Origin: an uncultured Prevotellaceae bacterium
GTDB taxonomy: Bacteria > Bacteroidota > Bacteroidia > Bacteroidales > Muribaculaceae
DNA: 64,000 bases
NCBI GenBank assembly: GCA_900318205.1
Contig: ONJS01000021.1
Span: forward strand, 16,472 to 80,471
Direction: 5' to 3'
Positions 45,277 through 55,567 of the stretch are shown here, piece by piece. The position numbers were made by a program, and so were the translations under genes. The notes beneath the pieces are model-generated. The model was not told the origin of the DNA, did no database searches, and saw only the letters and a list, made by a program, of their open reading frames with translations. Positions within the stretch are counted from its first letter, which is position 1; each line of letters opens with the position of its first letter.

Positions 45277-46599
45277 ATGGAACAGAACCAATATATCGTA
45301 GCACTTGAAATCGGAAGCTCTAAAATCGTTGGAGCGATTGCCGAGAAGACTTCGGCTGGATACTTGAGCGTCAGGCACCTGCAGGAGGAACGACACCTGA
45401 ACAGCGTGCGATATGGCATTGTACAGAATGTGGAGAACATCAAGAGTAGCATCAACCGCATTCTTAGGAACCTCGAAGGCATGATTGACGGGCGTGTGAC
45501 TCAGGTTTATCTGGGCGTCAGCGGCAGGTCGCTGCACAGCATCGTCAGCGAAGTGAACCGTAGCGTCGGCTCTACCGAGGCCATCACCCGAGAACTCATT
45601 GATCGCATTATCAAGGATGCCACCAGTACCCCTATACGCAACTATGACACGGTCGATATCGTACCCCGTGCCTATTATGTGGACAAGGTAGAGACCCCTA
45701 ACCCCGTAGGCCAGTTTGGCTCGTCCATAAAAATTAAGGTCAACCTGATTGTGGCAAAGCCGTCTCTCAAGTTGAACCTCAACCGTCTGATGACATTTGG
45801 CATTCCTGCCAAGGATTATATCGTTACGCCGCTGGCAGTAGCCGACCAGATTCTGAATGAAAGTGACCGTGAGCTGGGTTGCATGCTTGTTGACATGGGT
45901 GCCGAGACAACGACCGTGTCCATCTATAAGAACAAGGCTTTGATTTACCTTAACACGCTGCCGCTGGGCGGACGCAACCTCACTCGCGACGTGATGATTG
46001 GCACCCAGGCTGTAGAGGAAACTGCCGAGAATGTCAAGAAGAATATCAACAATCCGTTGGATCCCCCCAATGCCGACAATGTGACCATCGAGGGCGTGAA
46101 TGCACGTGAGGCCGCCAACTACATCAGCGCTCGCACTGGCGAAATCATCGCCAACGTCAACCAGCAGTTGGCCGATGCCGGCGTCTCCTCCGATGAGATT
46201 AAGAGTATTGTGCTCATTGGTGGCTGCGCTCACTTGAACGGCTTGAAGCAGAAACTTGAGGATACCATCAAGATTAGGGTGCGTTTGGGTCAGAACCCGC
46301 CGACGCTCAATATTCTCAACAGTGATATCAACCGTATGGAGTACATTGAGGTCTTCTCGCTGCTGGCAGCTGCTGCCGAGCGCATCGGTGAAGGTGAGAC
46401 CTGTGTGGAACTCAGCACTTCGAATATCGGTCCCGGAATCGAGAAAAGGAATACTGATCCTGTTCCCGAGGAGCCTATACAAGTCGAGAAGCCTGGCAAG
46501 AAAAAAACCAAGCCTTCTGGCGGTGGCAAGTGGAAAACATGGAAGGACCGCCTTGTTGGTCTGATTTCCGAAGACGATGATGCTGATGACGAGCAGTAA
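45277..46599 (+). CDS. ftsA: Cell division protein FtsA
   Basis: 440-residue actin-like ATPase that tethers FtsZ to the membrane. Phosphate-1 motif ALEIGSSKIVGAI near the N-terminus, the 1C domain with YLGVSGRSLHSIVS, phosphate-2 LVDMGAETTTVSIYKN, and the adenosine motif VLIGGCAHLNGLK. The C-terminal end is basic and amphipathic (KWKTWKDRLVGLI), the usual membrane-targeting helix, then an acidic tip. 59 bases after ftsQ and 36 before ftsZ. Confidence 0.95.
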   Translation: MEQNQYIVALEIGSSKIVGAIAEKTSAGYLSVRHLQEERHLNSVRYGIVQNVENIKSSINRILRNLEGMIDGRVTQVYLGVSGRSLHSIVSEVNRSVGSTEAITRELIDRIIKDATSTPIRNYDTVDIVPRAYYVDKVETPNPVGQFGSSIKIKVNLIVAKPSLKLNLNRLMTFGIPAKDYIVTPLAVADQILNESDRELGCMLVDMGAETTTVSIYKNKALIYLNTLPLGGRNLTRDVMIGTQAVEETAENVKKNINNPLDPPNADNVTIEGVNAREAANYISARTGEIIANVNQQLADAGVSSDEIKSIVLIGGCAHLNGLKQKLEDTIKIRVRLGQNPPTLNILNSDINRMEYIEVFSLLAAAAERIGEGETCVELSTSNIGPGIEKRNTDPVPEEPIQVEKPGKKKTKPSGGGKWKTWKDRLVGLISEDDDADDEQ

Positions 46600-46635
46600 T
46601 TTTTTCCCAATCACTAAAATAATATCAATCACAAT

Positions 46636-48042
46636 ATGGAAGAGAATAATATTCAGTTTGGTGGAGAGCCTATGACCCCAGGAGCTGGCCACGATATCCT
46701 GTCCACTTTGGACCAGAACTCAGGTTTCCAGGACAAGAACAAACCGATGACTATCATCAAGGTGATGGGTGTCGGCGGTGGCGGTAACAATGCCATCAAC
46801 CACATGTATATGCAGAATATTGAGGGCGTTTCGTTTGTAGTCCTCAATACCGATAGGCAACAACTCAACGAGTCGCCGGTGCCTAACCGCGTCTTGTTGG
46901 GACCGAATACGACCCATGGCCTCGGTGCAGGCAACATCCCTGAGACGGCACGCCGTGCTGCTGAGGAGAGCGAGGCCGAGATTGCCGCCCTCTTTGATGA
47001 TGACACCAAGATGGTGTTCATCACCGCTGGTATGGGTGGCGGTACCGGTACAGGTGCTGCGCCCGTTGTGGCACGCATCGCCCATGAGAAAGGCGTCCTT
47101 ACCATCGGTATCGTGACGATTCCTTTCCTCTTTGAGGGACCGCGCAAAATTCTTAAGGCACTCGACGGTGCCGACGAGATGGGCAAGTATGTTGATGCCC
47201 TGCTCATCATCAACAACCAGCGTCTGACCGAGATCTACAAGGATCTGGACTTCACTAACGCTTTCGGTAAGGCCGATGATACCTTGACCATCGCTGCCCG
47301 CAGCATCAGTGACCTGATTACGGTCAAGGGTAAGATCAACCTGGACTTCAACGATGTGAACACAACCCTGCGCAATGGTGGTCCTGCCATCATCAGCTCG
47401 GGTTACGGTACGGGCGAACGCCGTGTGACCAAGGCCATCAGCAATGCCCTCGAGTCTCCGTTGCTCAAGAACCGTGACGTTTATGGCTCCCGTAAGATCT
47501 TGATGAACTTCTACTATAATCCTGAAAGTGAATCTCCGCTGTTGATGGAGGAGATGAACGAGATTCAGGAGTTCATGGCCAACTTTGACCAGGAGGTCGA
47601 TGTGATCTGGGGTATGGCATTTGATAACACGCTTGCCGATCAGATCAAGGTGACTGTGCTTGCTTCGGGTTTCAGCGTGTCATTGGACAAGGAGGCACCC
47701 GTTTCGTCGGTTTCATCCACCAGGCGCGAGCCTGTTGCCGCTGAGCCCAAGATGAGTGATGCCGATCGTCTCAAGGACGAGTATGGCGACAAGGCCATCA
47801 GTGAACTCACGCTCAATCAGCTGCGTGCACGCTACTATGTGTTCACCCCCGATCAGTATGACGATGATGATGTCATCGACATGATTGAGAAGACGCCGAC
47901 CTACAAGCGTAAGTCCGATTTCCGTAACCAGATCAAGGAACGCCAGCAGGCTGCCGAGAGCCAGGAGAAACCCGTCGAGGTGCCCAAGAGCAACAGGCGC
48001 ACCGTTAGTGGTGATTCCCAGACGATTGACTTCGGTGAATAA
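46636..48042 (+). CDS. ftsZ: Cell division protein FtsZ
   Basis: 468-residue tubulin-like GTPase forming the division ring. After a ~35-residue N-terminal extension the GTPase domain has VGGGGNNAINHM, FVVLNTDRQQL, the tubulin signature GGGTGTGAAPVVA and the T7-loop NLDFNDVNTTL. A long acidic/charged linker (about 355-450) leads to the conserved-tip region ending in TIDFGE. Last gene of the dcw cluster; yqeY follows after 24 bases. Confidence 0.97.
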   Translation: MEENNIQFGGEPMTPGAGHDILSTLDQNSGFQDKNKPMTIIKVMGVGGGGNNAINHMYMQNIEGVSFVVLNTDRQQLNESPVPNRVLLGPNTTHGLGAGNIPETARRAAEESEAEIAALFDDDTKMVFITAGMGGGTGTGAAPVVARIAHEKGVLTIGIVTIPFLFEGPRKILKALDGADEMGKYVDALLIINNQRLTEIYKDLDFTNAFGKADDTLTIAARSISDLITVKGKINLDFNDVNTTLRNGGPAIISSGYGTGERRVTKAISNALESPLLKNRDVYGSRKILMNFYYNPESESPLLMEEMNEIQEFMANFDQEVDVIWGMAFDNTLADQIKVTVLASGFSVSLDKEAPVSSVSSTRREPVAAEPKMSDADRLKDEYGDKAISELTLNQLRARYYVFTPDQYDDDDVIDMIEKTPTYKRKSDFRNQIKERQQAAESQEKPVEVPKSNRRTVSGDSQTIDFGE

Positions 48043-48066
48043 CTAAGCGATTGGGAGGTTTTTGCT

Positions 48067-48525
48067 ATGAGTATTTTTGAACAAGTCAACAATGGCATCA
48101 AGGAGGCCATGAAGGCTCATGACAAGGGTAGGCTTGAGGCTCTCAGGGGCATCAAGGCCGAATTCCTGATCATCAAGACCGCGCCAGGCAATAATGGCGA
48201 GGTGAGCGACGAGAATGCCTTGAAAGTGCTCGTGCGTATGGCCAAACAGCGCAAAGAAAGTGCTCAGATTTACATCGACCAGAACCGTCAGGATCTAGCC
48301 GATGTGGAGCTGTTGCAGGCATCGGTCATCGAGGAATTCCTGCCCAAGCAGATGACTGACGAGGAACTCACGGCACACATTACCGCCATCATCAGCCAGG
48401 TGGGAGCCACCAGCATGAAGGATATGGGTAAGGTGATGGGCATTGCCACCAAGCAGCTTGCCGGGCGTGCCGAGGGCCGTGCCGTCAGCGCCAAGGTAAA
48501 AGAACTCCTGTCAACCAATAACTGA
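48067..48525 (+). CDS. yqeY: GatB/YqeY domain protein
   Basis: 152-residue helical protein of the YqeY family, related to the C-terminal tRNA-binding tail of GatB. Typical sequence: MKAHDKGRLEALRGIKAEF, MAKQRKESAQIY, VIEEFLPKQM and the closing MGIATKQLAGRAEGRAVS. Its precise role is not established, though a link to tRNA amidation or tRNA binding is assumed. Position between ftsZ and serS suggests it shares the end of the dcw transcript. Confidence 0.9.
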   Translation: MSIFEQVNNGIKEAMKAHDKGRLEALRGIKAEFLIIKTAPGNNGEVSDENALKVLVRMAKQRKESAQIYIDQNRQDLADVELLQASVIEEFLPKQMTDEELTAHITAIISQVGATSMKDMGKVMGIATKQLAGRAEGRAVSAKVKELLSTNN

Positions 48526-48566
48526 AAAAACGAAAAACAAGGGATATAGAAATCAGAAACTGAAAA

Positions 48567-49838
48567 ATGCTGACATTACAATTGATTAACCAGGATCCTG
48601 AGGATGTGATTCGCCGTCTTGCTATCAAGCAGTTCGACGCTCATGAGCCTATCATGCGCATCGTGGAACTGGACAAGCAGCGCCGTGCACTGCAGAAACA
48701 ACGCGACGACAACGCCGCTGTGCTCAATAAAATGGCTGCCCAGATCGGTGCCCTCATGAAGCAGGGTAACCGTGACGAGGCCGAGAACGTCAAGTCTCAG
48801 GTGGCTGCTCTCAAGACCGCCAACAAGGAGATTGACGATAACCTCACTGACGCTCAGGACGAGATCAACCAGATTCTCTTGAGCATACCCAATGTCCCCT
48901 ACAGTGGCGTGCCTGAGGGCCGCACAGCCGAGGACAATATTGTCGAGAAGACCGGTGGCAAGATGCCCGAGCTACCCGAGGATGCTCTGCCTCACTGGGA
49001 TCTGGCCAAGAAGTATAACCTGATTGACTTTGACCTGGGCGTCAAGATCACGGGTGCCGGATTCCCTGTCTATGTGGGCAAGGGAGCACGCTTGCAGCGC
49101 GCCCTCATCCAGTTCTTCCTTGACGAGGCTGGCAAGGCTGGCTATCTTGAAATTGAGCCGCCTCTCGTAGTCAACGAGGCTTCTGGTCTGGGCACGGGAC
49201 AGCTGCCTGACAAGGAGGGTCAGATGTACCACTGCCAGGTGGACAACTTCTACCTCATCCCCACTGCCGAGGTGCCTGTGACCAACATGTATCGTGACGT
49301 GATCATCCCGCAGGAGGAACTGCCCAAGAAGAATTGTGCCTACTCGGCATGCTTCCGCCGCGAGGCCGGTTCCTATGGCAAGGACGTGCGTGGCTTGAAC
49401 CGCCTGCACCAGTTCGACAAGGTCGAGATCGTGCGCATCGAGAAGCCCGAGAACTCCTATGCCGCTCTTGAGGAGATGAAGGACCACGTTCAGGGTCTGC
49501 TCGAGAAGCTGGAACTGCCGTGGCACATCCTGCGCCTGTGCGGTGGTGACATGAGCTTCACCAGTGCCATTACCTTCGACTTTGAGGTATGGTCGGCAGC
49601 CCAGCAGCGTTGGCTTGAGGTGAGCAGCGTCTCCAACTTCGAGACCTATCAGGCCAACCGCCTTAAGTGCCGCTACCGTGGCGATGACAAGAAGACCCAC
49701 CTGTGCCATACCCTCAATGGTTCGGCACTTGCCCTGCCGCGCATCGTGGCCGCTCTGCTCGAGAACAACCAGACGCCCGAGGGCATCCGTATTCCCGCCG
49801 CCCTGCAGCGTTACACGGGCTTCGACATCATCGACTAA
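48567..49838 (+). CDS. serS: Seryl-tRNA synthetase
   Basis: 423-residue class II synthetase charging tRNA-Ser. The N-terminal coiled-coil arm (about 30-110, LDKQRRALQKQRDDN ... ALKTANKEIDDNL) contacts the tRNA. The catalytic core has the TAEVPVTN motif, motif 2 CFRREAGSYGKDVRGLNRLH, and motif 3 NGSALALPRIVAALLENNQ. Length is normal. 42 bases after yqeY; a palindromic repeat follows. Confidence 0.97.
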   Translation: MLTLQLINQDPEDVIRRLAIKQFDAHEPIMRIVELDKQRRALQKQRDDNAAVLNKMAAQIGALMKQGNRDEAENVKSQVAALKTANKEIDDNLTDAQDEINQILLSIPNVPYSGVPEGRTAEDNIVEKTGGKMPELPEDALPHWDLAKKYNLIDFDLGVKITGAGFPVYVGKGARLQRALIQFFLDEAGKAGYLEIEPPLVVNEASGLGTGQLPDKEGQMYHCQVDNFYLIPTAEVPVTNMYRDVIIPQEELPKKNCAYSACFRREAGSYGKDVRGLNRLHQFDKVEIVRIEKPENSYAALEEMKDHVQGLLEKLELPWHILRLCGGDMSFTSAITFDFEVWSAAQQRWLEVSSVSNFETYQANRLKCRYRGDDKKTHLCHTLNGSALALPRIVAALLENNQTPEGIRIPAALQRYTGFDIID

Positions 49839-49852
49839 TAAGATACAGGCTT

Positions 49853-49913
49853 TAGGCTTTAGGTAATAGGCTTTAGGAGAATTCAACACTTGAAGCCTAG
49901 CACCTAAAGCCTA
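49853..49913. repeat. Palindromic intergenic repeat of the TAGGCTTTAGG type
   Basis: TAGGCTTTAGGT (49853-49864) is an exact 12-bp inverted match to ACCTAAAGCCTA (49902-49913). A second forward copy, TAGGCTTTAGG, lies at 49867-49877, so two alternative hairpins are possible. It probably serves as the serS 3' end. Confidence 0.75.
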
Positions 49914-49936
49914 ATACGTATCGCTTGATTCCTAAC

Positions 49937-50938
49937 ATGAAACGACTTGCCTGGCTCGACTACATGAAGTTCATCGCGATGTTTCTCGTGGTGATCTATC
50001 ACACGCCCCCACGCTATGACACTGCTCATGAGGTGGCCCTGTTCAACATGGGAGCGCCCGTGTTCTTTTTTGCAGCGGGCTATTTGTTCAATATCGCCAG
50101 GCAGAAGGATTTCTTTACTTTTTTGAGGCATCGAGCGCGTCAGATACTGGTGCCTTACACCACCTTTTTTATCATTTTCTACGCACTGTGGCTTGTCGTC
50201 GGTCGCCGCATGGCAGGTCCCGAGGAGATGGCGATTGGCACACTCACTCCTGTGTGGCAATTTATTCAGGGAACACCCGATGTCGTGCTAGGTCCCTTCT
50301 GGTTCCTTGCAGCCCTGTTCACCATGCAGGTGATTTATTATCCGATAAGAAAATACCTGAGCGGCTACTGGCCACTGGTGGCGGCATTGTTGTTGAGCCT
50401 CTCCCTCTTCATCTTGCCTGATGTGCCTTGTTTCCGATACTGGAATCTAGACCGCGCTTTGCTTTACATGCCGCTATACGCCCTGGGCAACTGTTGTCAC
50501 CCGCTGGTGGACAAATTTGATTTCTCGTCGGTAGGCCGTTCCTTATTATGGCTATTGCTGGCCGTGGTGGGATTGGGGTTTCTTATTGTCGCTCCGCTGA
50601 CGATTGACCGCGCTGTGGCTTATGTCCTCGCTCCCGAGGCAGTCATCCTCGTACTACCGTTATATACCGCCATCTGCAAGTGGCTCGAACAACTTAATGT
50701 GGGCTCAAGCATCGCACGTAATGTCGCCATCACTGGTATCACCTACCTTGCGCTGCAAAACTATCTCATCGGCGTCATCAAGATGTTGGTGACTAAGTTC
50801 ACTGGCCCCGAAATGTTCGACGACAACATCCTGATGAAGGTATTCATAGCCATCGTGGTGATGATTATCCTCTATCCCATGGCCCTGTTCATTGACCGCT
50901 ACCTCCCTTGGCTCCTCGGCAAGTCTCGAAAGGCCTAA
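49937..50938 (+). CDS. Acyltransferase-3 family membrane protein
   Basis: 333 residues from ATG 49937 (MKRLAWLDYMKFIAMFLVVIYH); an in-frame TTG at 49925 is less likely. About ten TM segments and the N-terminal WLDYMKFIAMFLVVIYHTPP block, with the probable catalytic His in VIYH, mark it as an acyltransferase-3/OafA-like enzyme. Such proteins O-acetylate or succinylate surface sugars or lipids in the inner membrane; the target here is unknown. It stands alone between two palindromic repeats and is not obviously tied to serS or lysS. Confidence 0.85.
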   Translation: MKRLAWLDYMKFIAMFLVVIYHTPPRYDTAHEVALFNMGAPVFFFAAGYLFNIARQKDFFTFLRHRARQILVPYTTFFIIFYALWLVVGRRMAGPEEMAIGTLTPVWQFIQGTPDVVLGPFWFLAALFTMQVIYYPIRKYLSGYWPLVAALLLSLSLFILPDVPCFRYWNLDRALLYMPLYALGNCCHPLVDKFDFSSVGRSLLWLLLAVVGLGFLIVAPLTIDRAVAYVLAPEAVILVLPLYTAICKWLEQLNVGSSIARNVAITGITYLALQNYLIGVIKMLVTKFTGPEMFDDNILMKVFIAIVVMIILYPMALFIDRYLPWLLGKSRKA

Positions 50939-50992
50939 ACGACCATTCGAACGACCAAAATTAAAACTTAAGCAACTTTTTCTTACAACACC

Positions 50993-51040
50993 CACGAATG
51001 GCTCATAAATAAAACCATTCGTAGGTAATTCGTATTCGTG
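50993..51040. repeat. Short palindromic intergenic repeat (CACGAATGG family)
   Basis: ACGAATGG (50994-51001) pairs with CCATTCGT (51015-51022). The block 50993-51014 matches 63551-63572 at 20 of 22 positions, marking a dispersed family. The remaining bases up to lysS carry only its promoter. Confidence 0.6.
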
Positions 51041-51149
51041 TTTTTAAAATAGTGGTGGATGAAATAATCTAAGTTGTCAGTGTTGTGTAATAGTCGTCAT
51101 AGTTGTCTGATAAAAAGTAGCACGCGACAAAGCAAATTATTGGGAGCGA

Positions 51150-51183
51150 TTGTGCTCAACTTGCACAATTTTCACTACCTTTG
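51150..51183 (+). promoter_or_regulatory. Predicted lysS promoter
   Basis: TTG (51150-51152) and TACCTTTG (51176-51183) with a 23-base spacer. It lies about 38 bases upstream of the lysS ATG. Confidence 0.45.
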
Positions 51184-51220
51184 CAGTTTGTAACGATAGA
51201 ACGAAAAAGATATAAAGACA

Positions 51221-52963
51221 ATGAATGTACTTGAATTAAGCGAACAAGAGATTATCCGCCGCAATAGTTTGGAGCAGCTCAAGGCGATGGGCATCAACCC
51301 CTATCCCGCCGACGAGTATGTGGTGAATGCCTATAGCGATGACATCATTGCCAACTTCAGGGATGATGCTGAGCCGCGTCAGGTGAGCATCGCTGGCCGA
51401 ATGATGAACCGCCGCATCATGGGCAAAGCCTCGTTCTTTGAACTGCAGGATTCACGAGGCCGCGTGCAGGTTTATGTGAGCCGCGATGACTTGTGCCCTG
51501 ATGAGAACAAGGACCTGTATAACACTGTCTTCAAGAAGTTGCTCGATATGGGTGACTTTGTTGGTGTGCAGGGATTTGTATTCCGCACCCAGACGGGCGA
51601 AATCAGCGTCCATGCCCAGTCGCTCAAGCTGTTGAGCAAGTCGTTGAAGCCGCTGCCCGTAGTGAAGCAAAAGGACGGTGTGACTTACGACGCCTTTGAG
51701 GATCCCGAGCTGCGTTACCGTCAGCGCTATGTTGATCTGGTAGTCAATGCTGGTGTGAAGGATACTTTCTTGAAGCGTGCACTGGTGGTGAAGACCATGC
51801 GCCAGGTGCTTGATGATGCAGGCTATACCGAGGTCGAGACACCGACCCTGCAGGCCATCGCTGGTGGCGCAACCGCTCGCCCGTTCATCACTCACTTCAA
51901 TGCGCTGAACATTCCCATGTATATGCGCATTGCTACCGAGCTTTACCTCAAGCGTCTGATTGTGGGCGGCTTCGAGGGCGTCTATGAGATCGGTAAGAAC
52001 TTCCGCAACGAGGGTATGGACCGTAACCATAATCCCGAATTCACCTGCATGGAGCTGTATGTGCAGTACAAGGACTATAACTGGATGATGTCGTTCACCG
52101 AGCAGTTGTTGGAAACAATCTGTGTCGCTGTCAACGGCAAGCCCGAGACCGAGATTGACGGTCAGGTCATCAGCTTCAAGGCTCCTTATCGTCGTTTGCC
52201 TATTCTCGAGGCCATCAAGGAGAAGACGGGCTTTGATTTGGAGGGCAAGACTGAGGAGGAAATACGCGAGGTGTGCAAGCAGTTGAAACTTGAGATCGAT
52301 GACACGATGGGTAAAGGCAAACTGATTGACGAAATCTTCGGCGAGTTCTGCGAGGGTACGTTCATCCAGCCGACCTTTATCATCGACTACCCCGTTGAGA
52401 TGTCCCCGTTGACTAAGATGCACCGCAGCAAGCCTGGCCTGACTGAGCGCTTTGAGCTCATGGTCAACGGCAAGGAGTTGGCCAATGCTTACAGCGAGCT
52501 GAACGATCCCATCGATCAGGAGGAGCGCTTCAAGGAGCAGATGCGTTTGGCCGACAAGGGCGATGACGAGGCAATGGTCATTGACCAGGACTTCTTACGT
52601 GCTTTGCAGTACGGTATGCCTCCCACGAGTGGTATCGGCATTGGCATTGACCGCTTGGTAATGCTTATGACGGGCAACAGCTACATTCAGGATGTGCTCC
52701 TGTTCCCGCAGATGCGTCCCGAGAAGGTGCCTGCCCGCGACAAGGTTGAAGCGTTTACCGCCCTTGGAATCCCCGAGGAGTGGGTAGCTCCTATCCAGAA
52801 GGCTGGCTTCCTCACTGTTGCCGCTCTTGGTGCGCTCGAGAAACCTGGCAAACTCTTCCAGGATCTGCTCGACATCAATAAGAAGTATAAGCTTGGCTTC
52901 AAAGTTCCCGTTGTTGACGAGGTCAAAAAGTGGGTTGAGGCCGCTGCTGCCCAAGAGCAGTAA
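51221..52963 (+). CDS. lysS: Lysyl-tRNA synthetase (class II)
   Basis: 580-residue synthetase charging tRNA-Lys. N-terminal OB-fold anticodon domain (about 50-150; [20 protein letters not shown]), class II core with motif 2 [33 protein letters not shown], and motif 3 [16 protein letters not shown]. The last ~75 residues (from [10 protein letters not shown]) form an extra helical tail, longer than the E. coli enzyme and, from memory, seen in other Bacteroidales. Own promoter upstream and a strong terminator after. Confidence 0.96.
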   Translation: MNVLELSEQEIIRRNSLEQLKAMGINPYPADEYVVNAYSDDIIANFRDDAEPRQVSIAGRMMNRRIMGKASFFELQDSRGRVQVYVSRDDLCPDENKDLYNTVFKKLLDMGDFVGVQGFVFRTQTGEISVHAQSLKLLSKSLKPLPVVKQKDGVTYDAFEDPELRYRQRYVDLVVNAGVKDTFLKRALVVKTMRQVLDDAGYTEVETPTLQAIAGGATARPFITHFNALNIPMYMRIATELYLKRLIVGGFEGVYEIGKNFRNEGMDRNHNPEFTCMELYVQYKDYNWMMSFTEQLLETICVAVNGKPETEIDGQVISFKAPYRRLPILEAIKEKTGFDLEGKTEEEIREVCKQLKLEIDDTMGKGKLIDEIFGEFCEGTFIQPTFIIDYPVEMSPLTKMHRSKPGLTERFELMVNGKELANAYSELNDPIDQEERFKEQMRLADKGDDEAMVIDQDFLRALQYGMPPTSGIGIGIDRLVMLMTGNSYIQDVLLFPQMRPEKVPARDKVEAFTALGIPEEWVAPIQKAGFLTVAALGALEKPGKLFQDLLDINKKYKLGFKVPVVDEVKKWVEAAAAQEQ

Positions 52964-52993
52964 TCTGGCTAAAGTCAGAACTTTCACAGTATT

Positions 52994-53032
52994 AAGGGCA
53001 AGGTACCGTTATGTGTGCGGTACCTTGCCCTT
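52994..53032 (+). terminator. Perfect hairpin terminator after lysS
   Basis: AAGGGCAAGGTACCG (52994-53008) and CGGTACCTTGCCCTT (53018-53032) form a perfect 15-bp stem with a 9-base loop; the downstream T content is modest (GACGTTTGTG). Confidence 0.8.
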
Positions 53033-53218
53033 GACGTTTGTGTGTTTGCAATTTTTAAGAAACTTTTTATCATCATATTAGAGTTAAAAAGTCAGTTTTC
53101 TCGTTATTATTTTATACCTTTGGCATTTGATTCAGTGGGTTTTGTGCAAATCTCTTGCATATCTTGCTGAAAATGAGCGTGTTCATAAATTTGAAATTAA
53201 ATATTAAACTAAGTGGAT

Positions 53219-55564
53219 ATGTTGAAAAAGCATTTATTGTTAGTGGTGCTTCTTGTGATGGCAGCCATCGGTGCCAATGCCAGCACATGGAAAATGCATA
53301 ACTATTATGTGACGTCAAAGGTTCAGAATATCTTTGACACAGGTGGCAAGGTGTATTACCTGAACAGTGGCCACCTTTTCAGATTTGATAAGTCAACAGG
53401 CATTACTGATGCACTTAACAAGCAAAATCTCCTGTCAGGCAACCGCATTTCGCAGATTTACTATGACTGGGAGAATAGGTTGCTCTTTATCGCTTATGCT
53501 GATGCCAACATTGATGTTATCAATAGCGAGGGTAAGGTGACCAACATTCCTAACCTCAAGGATAGGGTTACTACTGCGCAGAATTACACCTTGACTGATA
53601 ATGAGGGGCTTAGCACCTATACCCCTAAGGGTATTCGCGATATCACCTTTGCTAATGGTTCTGCTTATGTGGCCGTTGGCTATGGCTTTTTCATCATTGA
53701 TGAGTCAACGTTTAAGGTTACAAAGAACTATCAGTTCACAAGAACGATTTGTATCAATTCTGTTGTTCTTGTTGGTGAGACACTGATGATTTTCTCTAAC
53801 GGCAGGTGCTATTATGGCGCACCTGGTGACCCCGAGCCCACTAAGAATTATGAGAGTATAACTGGCTCTTTCTCTGATGCAAAGACATATCGTATCAATG
53901 ACCACTCGGTGTTTGTCTATGGTGTATCAGCTGGTATCTTAAAGTTAGATATTTCGTCAGGAACTCCCGTATCATCCACGGTGTTGAGTAATAAGCCGAC
54001 CAATATTCAGAAAACTACTACCGGTTTTATTGGAAACTTTGCTGGTCAGGCCTATTACTATTCGTTTGATCAGAATGGTGGTAGCCCTACCAAACAGACG
54101 TCTGTCGTCACATGTGCAAGCTCTGATCCCTTAGGCGATGGTACCATCTGGTACACCGATGCTAACGGTCTGCACATTAAAGGCAGCACAGCCTATTATA
54201 AGATCAACTCAATTAATTTTGACGCTCCCTATTGGTTGAAATACAATGGTGTTCTGGATAAATTGTATGTTGGAGCTTCTGGCCCCAATAAGGTGAATGT
54301 GACAAGTCAGAATGTAACCAACTATATCAACACCTATGATGGTGTGAACTGGGCTAATGCAACAGCCTATACAGCAAAGGGCGCGGGGTATGAATTCGTA
54401 TTCAATCCTTTGGATCCGCACACGTACTTACGTACCAGTTGGAACTTGGGTATCTTCAAGGTCACTGATAACGTCCATAAAATGACATATACTCAAAGCA
54501 ATTCGCTTATAGGTAAATTTAAACCTTATCCTGCATTCGACAACTATGGTAACTTGTGGGTTGTAAGTTCTTATGATGCTGCCGCCAATCCGTGCACAGT
54601 GCTTCCCAAGGACAAGGTAGCAAGCAATAGCGTCGTAAAGACCGATTGGTTCCAGCCTTCAGGATTGCTTGGTCTTAGCACTGGCTCTTTCCAGCGTTCC
54701 CGTTTCCTGGTTTCTCACAAGAACAATTATAAGATCTTCAGTGATTGTGACTATCCTTCAGGTGCTGTGATTGGTCATGTAATTTGCTGGGATAACGGTA
54801 ATGAGGATCCTACGGTCGATAACTATCGTTTTGCCAGTGTCATTAACTTTGTTGATCAGGATAACAAGTTAGTAAAGTGGGACAACCTTACTTGCTTGGA
54901 GGAAGATAGGGATGGCCTCATCTGGATCGGTTATGACGCAGGTCTGTTTGTGGTTGATCCTGATGTCTTGTTTGACGAGATTCCTCGTGTGACCCGTCCT
55001 TTTGTCAACAAGTTCAGTGAGGGTAAGGGCTTCTTGTGTGAGAGCTATACGGTATACGATGTTGGTGTAGACCGTGACAATAATAAGTGGATTGCCACCA
55101 ATAATGGCCTTTATTTTACTTCTCCCAATGCCAATGAGGTCTTTAACCATTTCACTATCTCCAACAGTGATATTCCCAGCGATATGGTTTACAGCGTTGA
55201 GTGTGACACGGTAAATGATCGTATCTATATCTTTACTGATAACGGTTTTGCCGAGTATGTACCTCACGGTGACGCTGCTGCCTTGAGCTTTGACAATGTC
55301 TATGCGTTCCCCAATCCTGTTGAGCCTGACTTCACGGGTATGATTAAGATTGCCAACCTCATGGAGAATTCCTATGTGACTGTAACCGACCGCAACGGAA
55401 CCATCGTTGCTCAGTTCGGCCCTGTGATGGGATGTGCTTTGTGGGATGGCAGTGGTGCCGACGGTGAACGTGTACCGACTGGTATTTACAACATCTATGC
55501 CGGACAGGGAAGCTATCCTGCAACAACAGGAACGCCCCAAGCAACGGTGATGATCATCAAGTAA
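53219..55564 (+). CDS. porZ: PorZ-like type IX secretion protein (two beta-propellers plus C-terminal domain)
   Basis: ATG 53219 (MLKKHLLLVV) gives 781 residues; the GTG at 53213 adds only two. A signal peptide ends at GANA. Repeated propeller blades (VQNIFDTGGKVYYLNSGHLFRFD, RISQIYYDWENRLLFIAY, DGLIWIGYDAGLFVVDPD, DNNKWIATNNGLYF) fill residues about 25-690. The last ~85 residues are a beta-sandwich with the FPNPVEPDFTGMIKI start and GIYNIYAG typical of T9SS C-terminal signals. Length and layout match PorZ, which in Porphyromonas delivers anionic LPS to the T9SS sortase. The gene is clearly more AT-rich than its neighbours. A -7 TACCTTTG lies at 53115-53122. Confidence 0.75.
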   Translation: MLKKHLLLVVLLVMAAIGANASTWKMHNYYVTSKVQNIFDTGGKVYYLNSGHLFRFDKSTGITDALNKQNLLSGNRISQIYYDWENRLLFIAYADANIDVINSEGKVTNIPNLKDRVTTAQNYTLTDNEGLSTYTPKGIRDITFANGSAYVAVGYGFFIIDESTFKVTKNYQFTRTICINSVVLVGETLMIFSNGRCYYGAPGDPEPTKNYESITGSFSDAKTYRINDHSVFVYGVSAGILKLDISSGTPVSSTVLSNKPTNIQKTTTGFIGNFAGQAYYYSFDQNGGSPTKQTSVVTCASSDPLGDGTIWYTDANGLHIKGSTAYYKINSINFDAPYWLKYNGVLDKLYVGASGPNKVNVTSQNVTNYINTYDGVNWANATAYTAKGAGYEFVFNPLDPHTYLRTSWNLGIFKVTDNVHKMTYTQSNSLIGKFKPYPAFDNYGNLWVVSSYDAAANPCTVLPKDKVASNSVVKTDWFQPSGLLGLSTGSFQRSRFLVSHKNNYKIFSDCDYPSGAVIGHVICWDNGNEDPTVDNYRFASVINFVDQDNKLVKWDNLTCLEEDRDGLIWIGYDAGLFVVDPDVLFDEIPRVTRPFVNKFSEGKGFLCESYTVYDVGVDRDNNKWIATNNGLYFTSPNANEVFNHFTISNSDIPSDMVYSVECDTVNDRIYIFTDNGFAEYVPHGDAAALSFDNVYAFPNPVEPDFTGMIKIANLMENSYVTVTDRNGTIVAQFGPVMGCALWDGSGADGERVPTGIYNIYAGQGSYPATTGTPQATVMIIK

Positions 55565-55567
55565 CTG

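Noticed and set aside
44998-46692. 564-codon open frame on the minus strand
   Set aside because: Antisense to ftsQ and ftsA; no family features. The same holds for 41742-42830 opposite murG.
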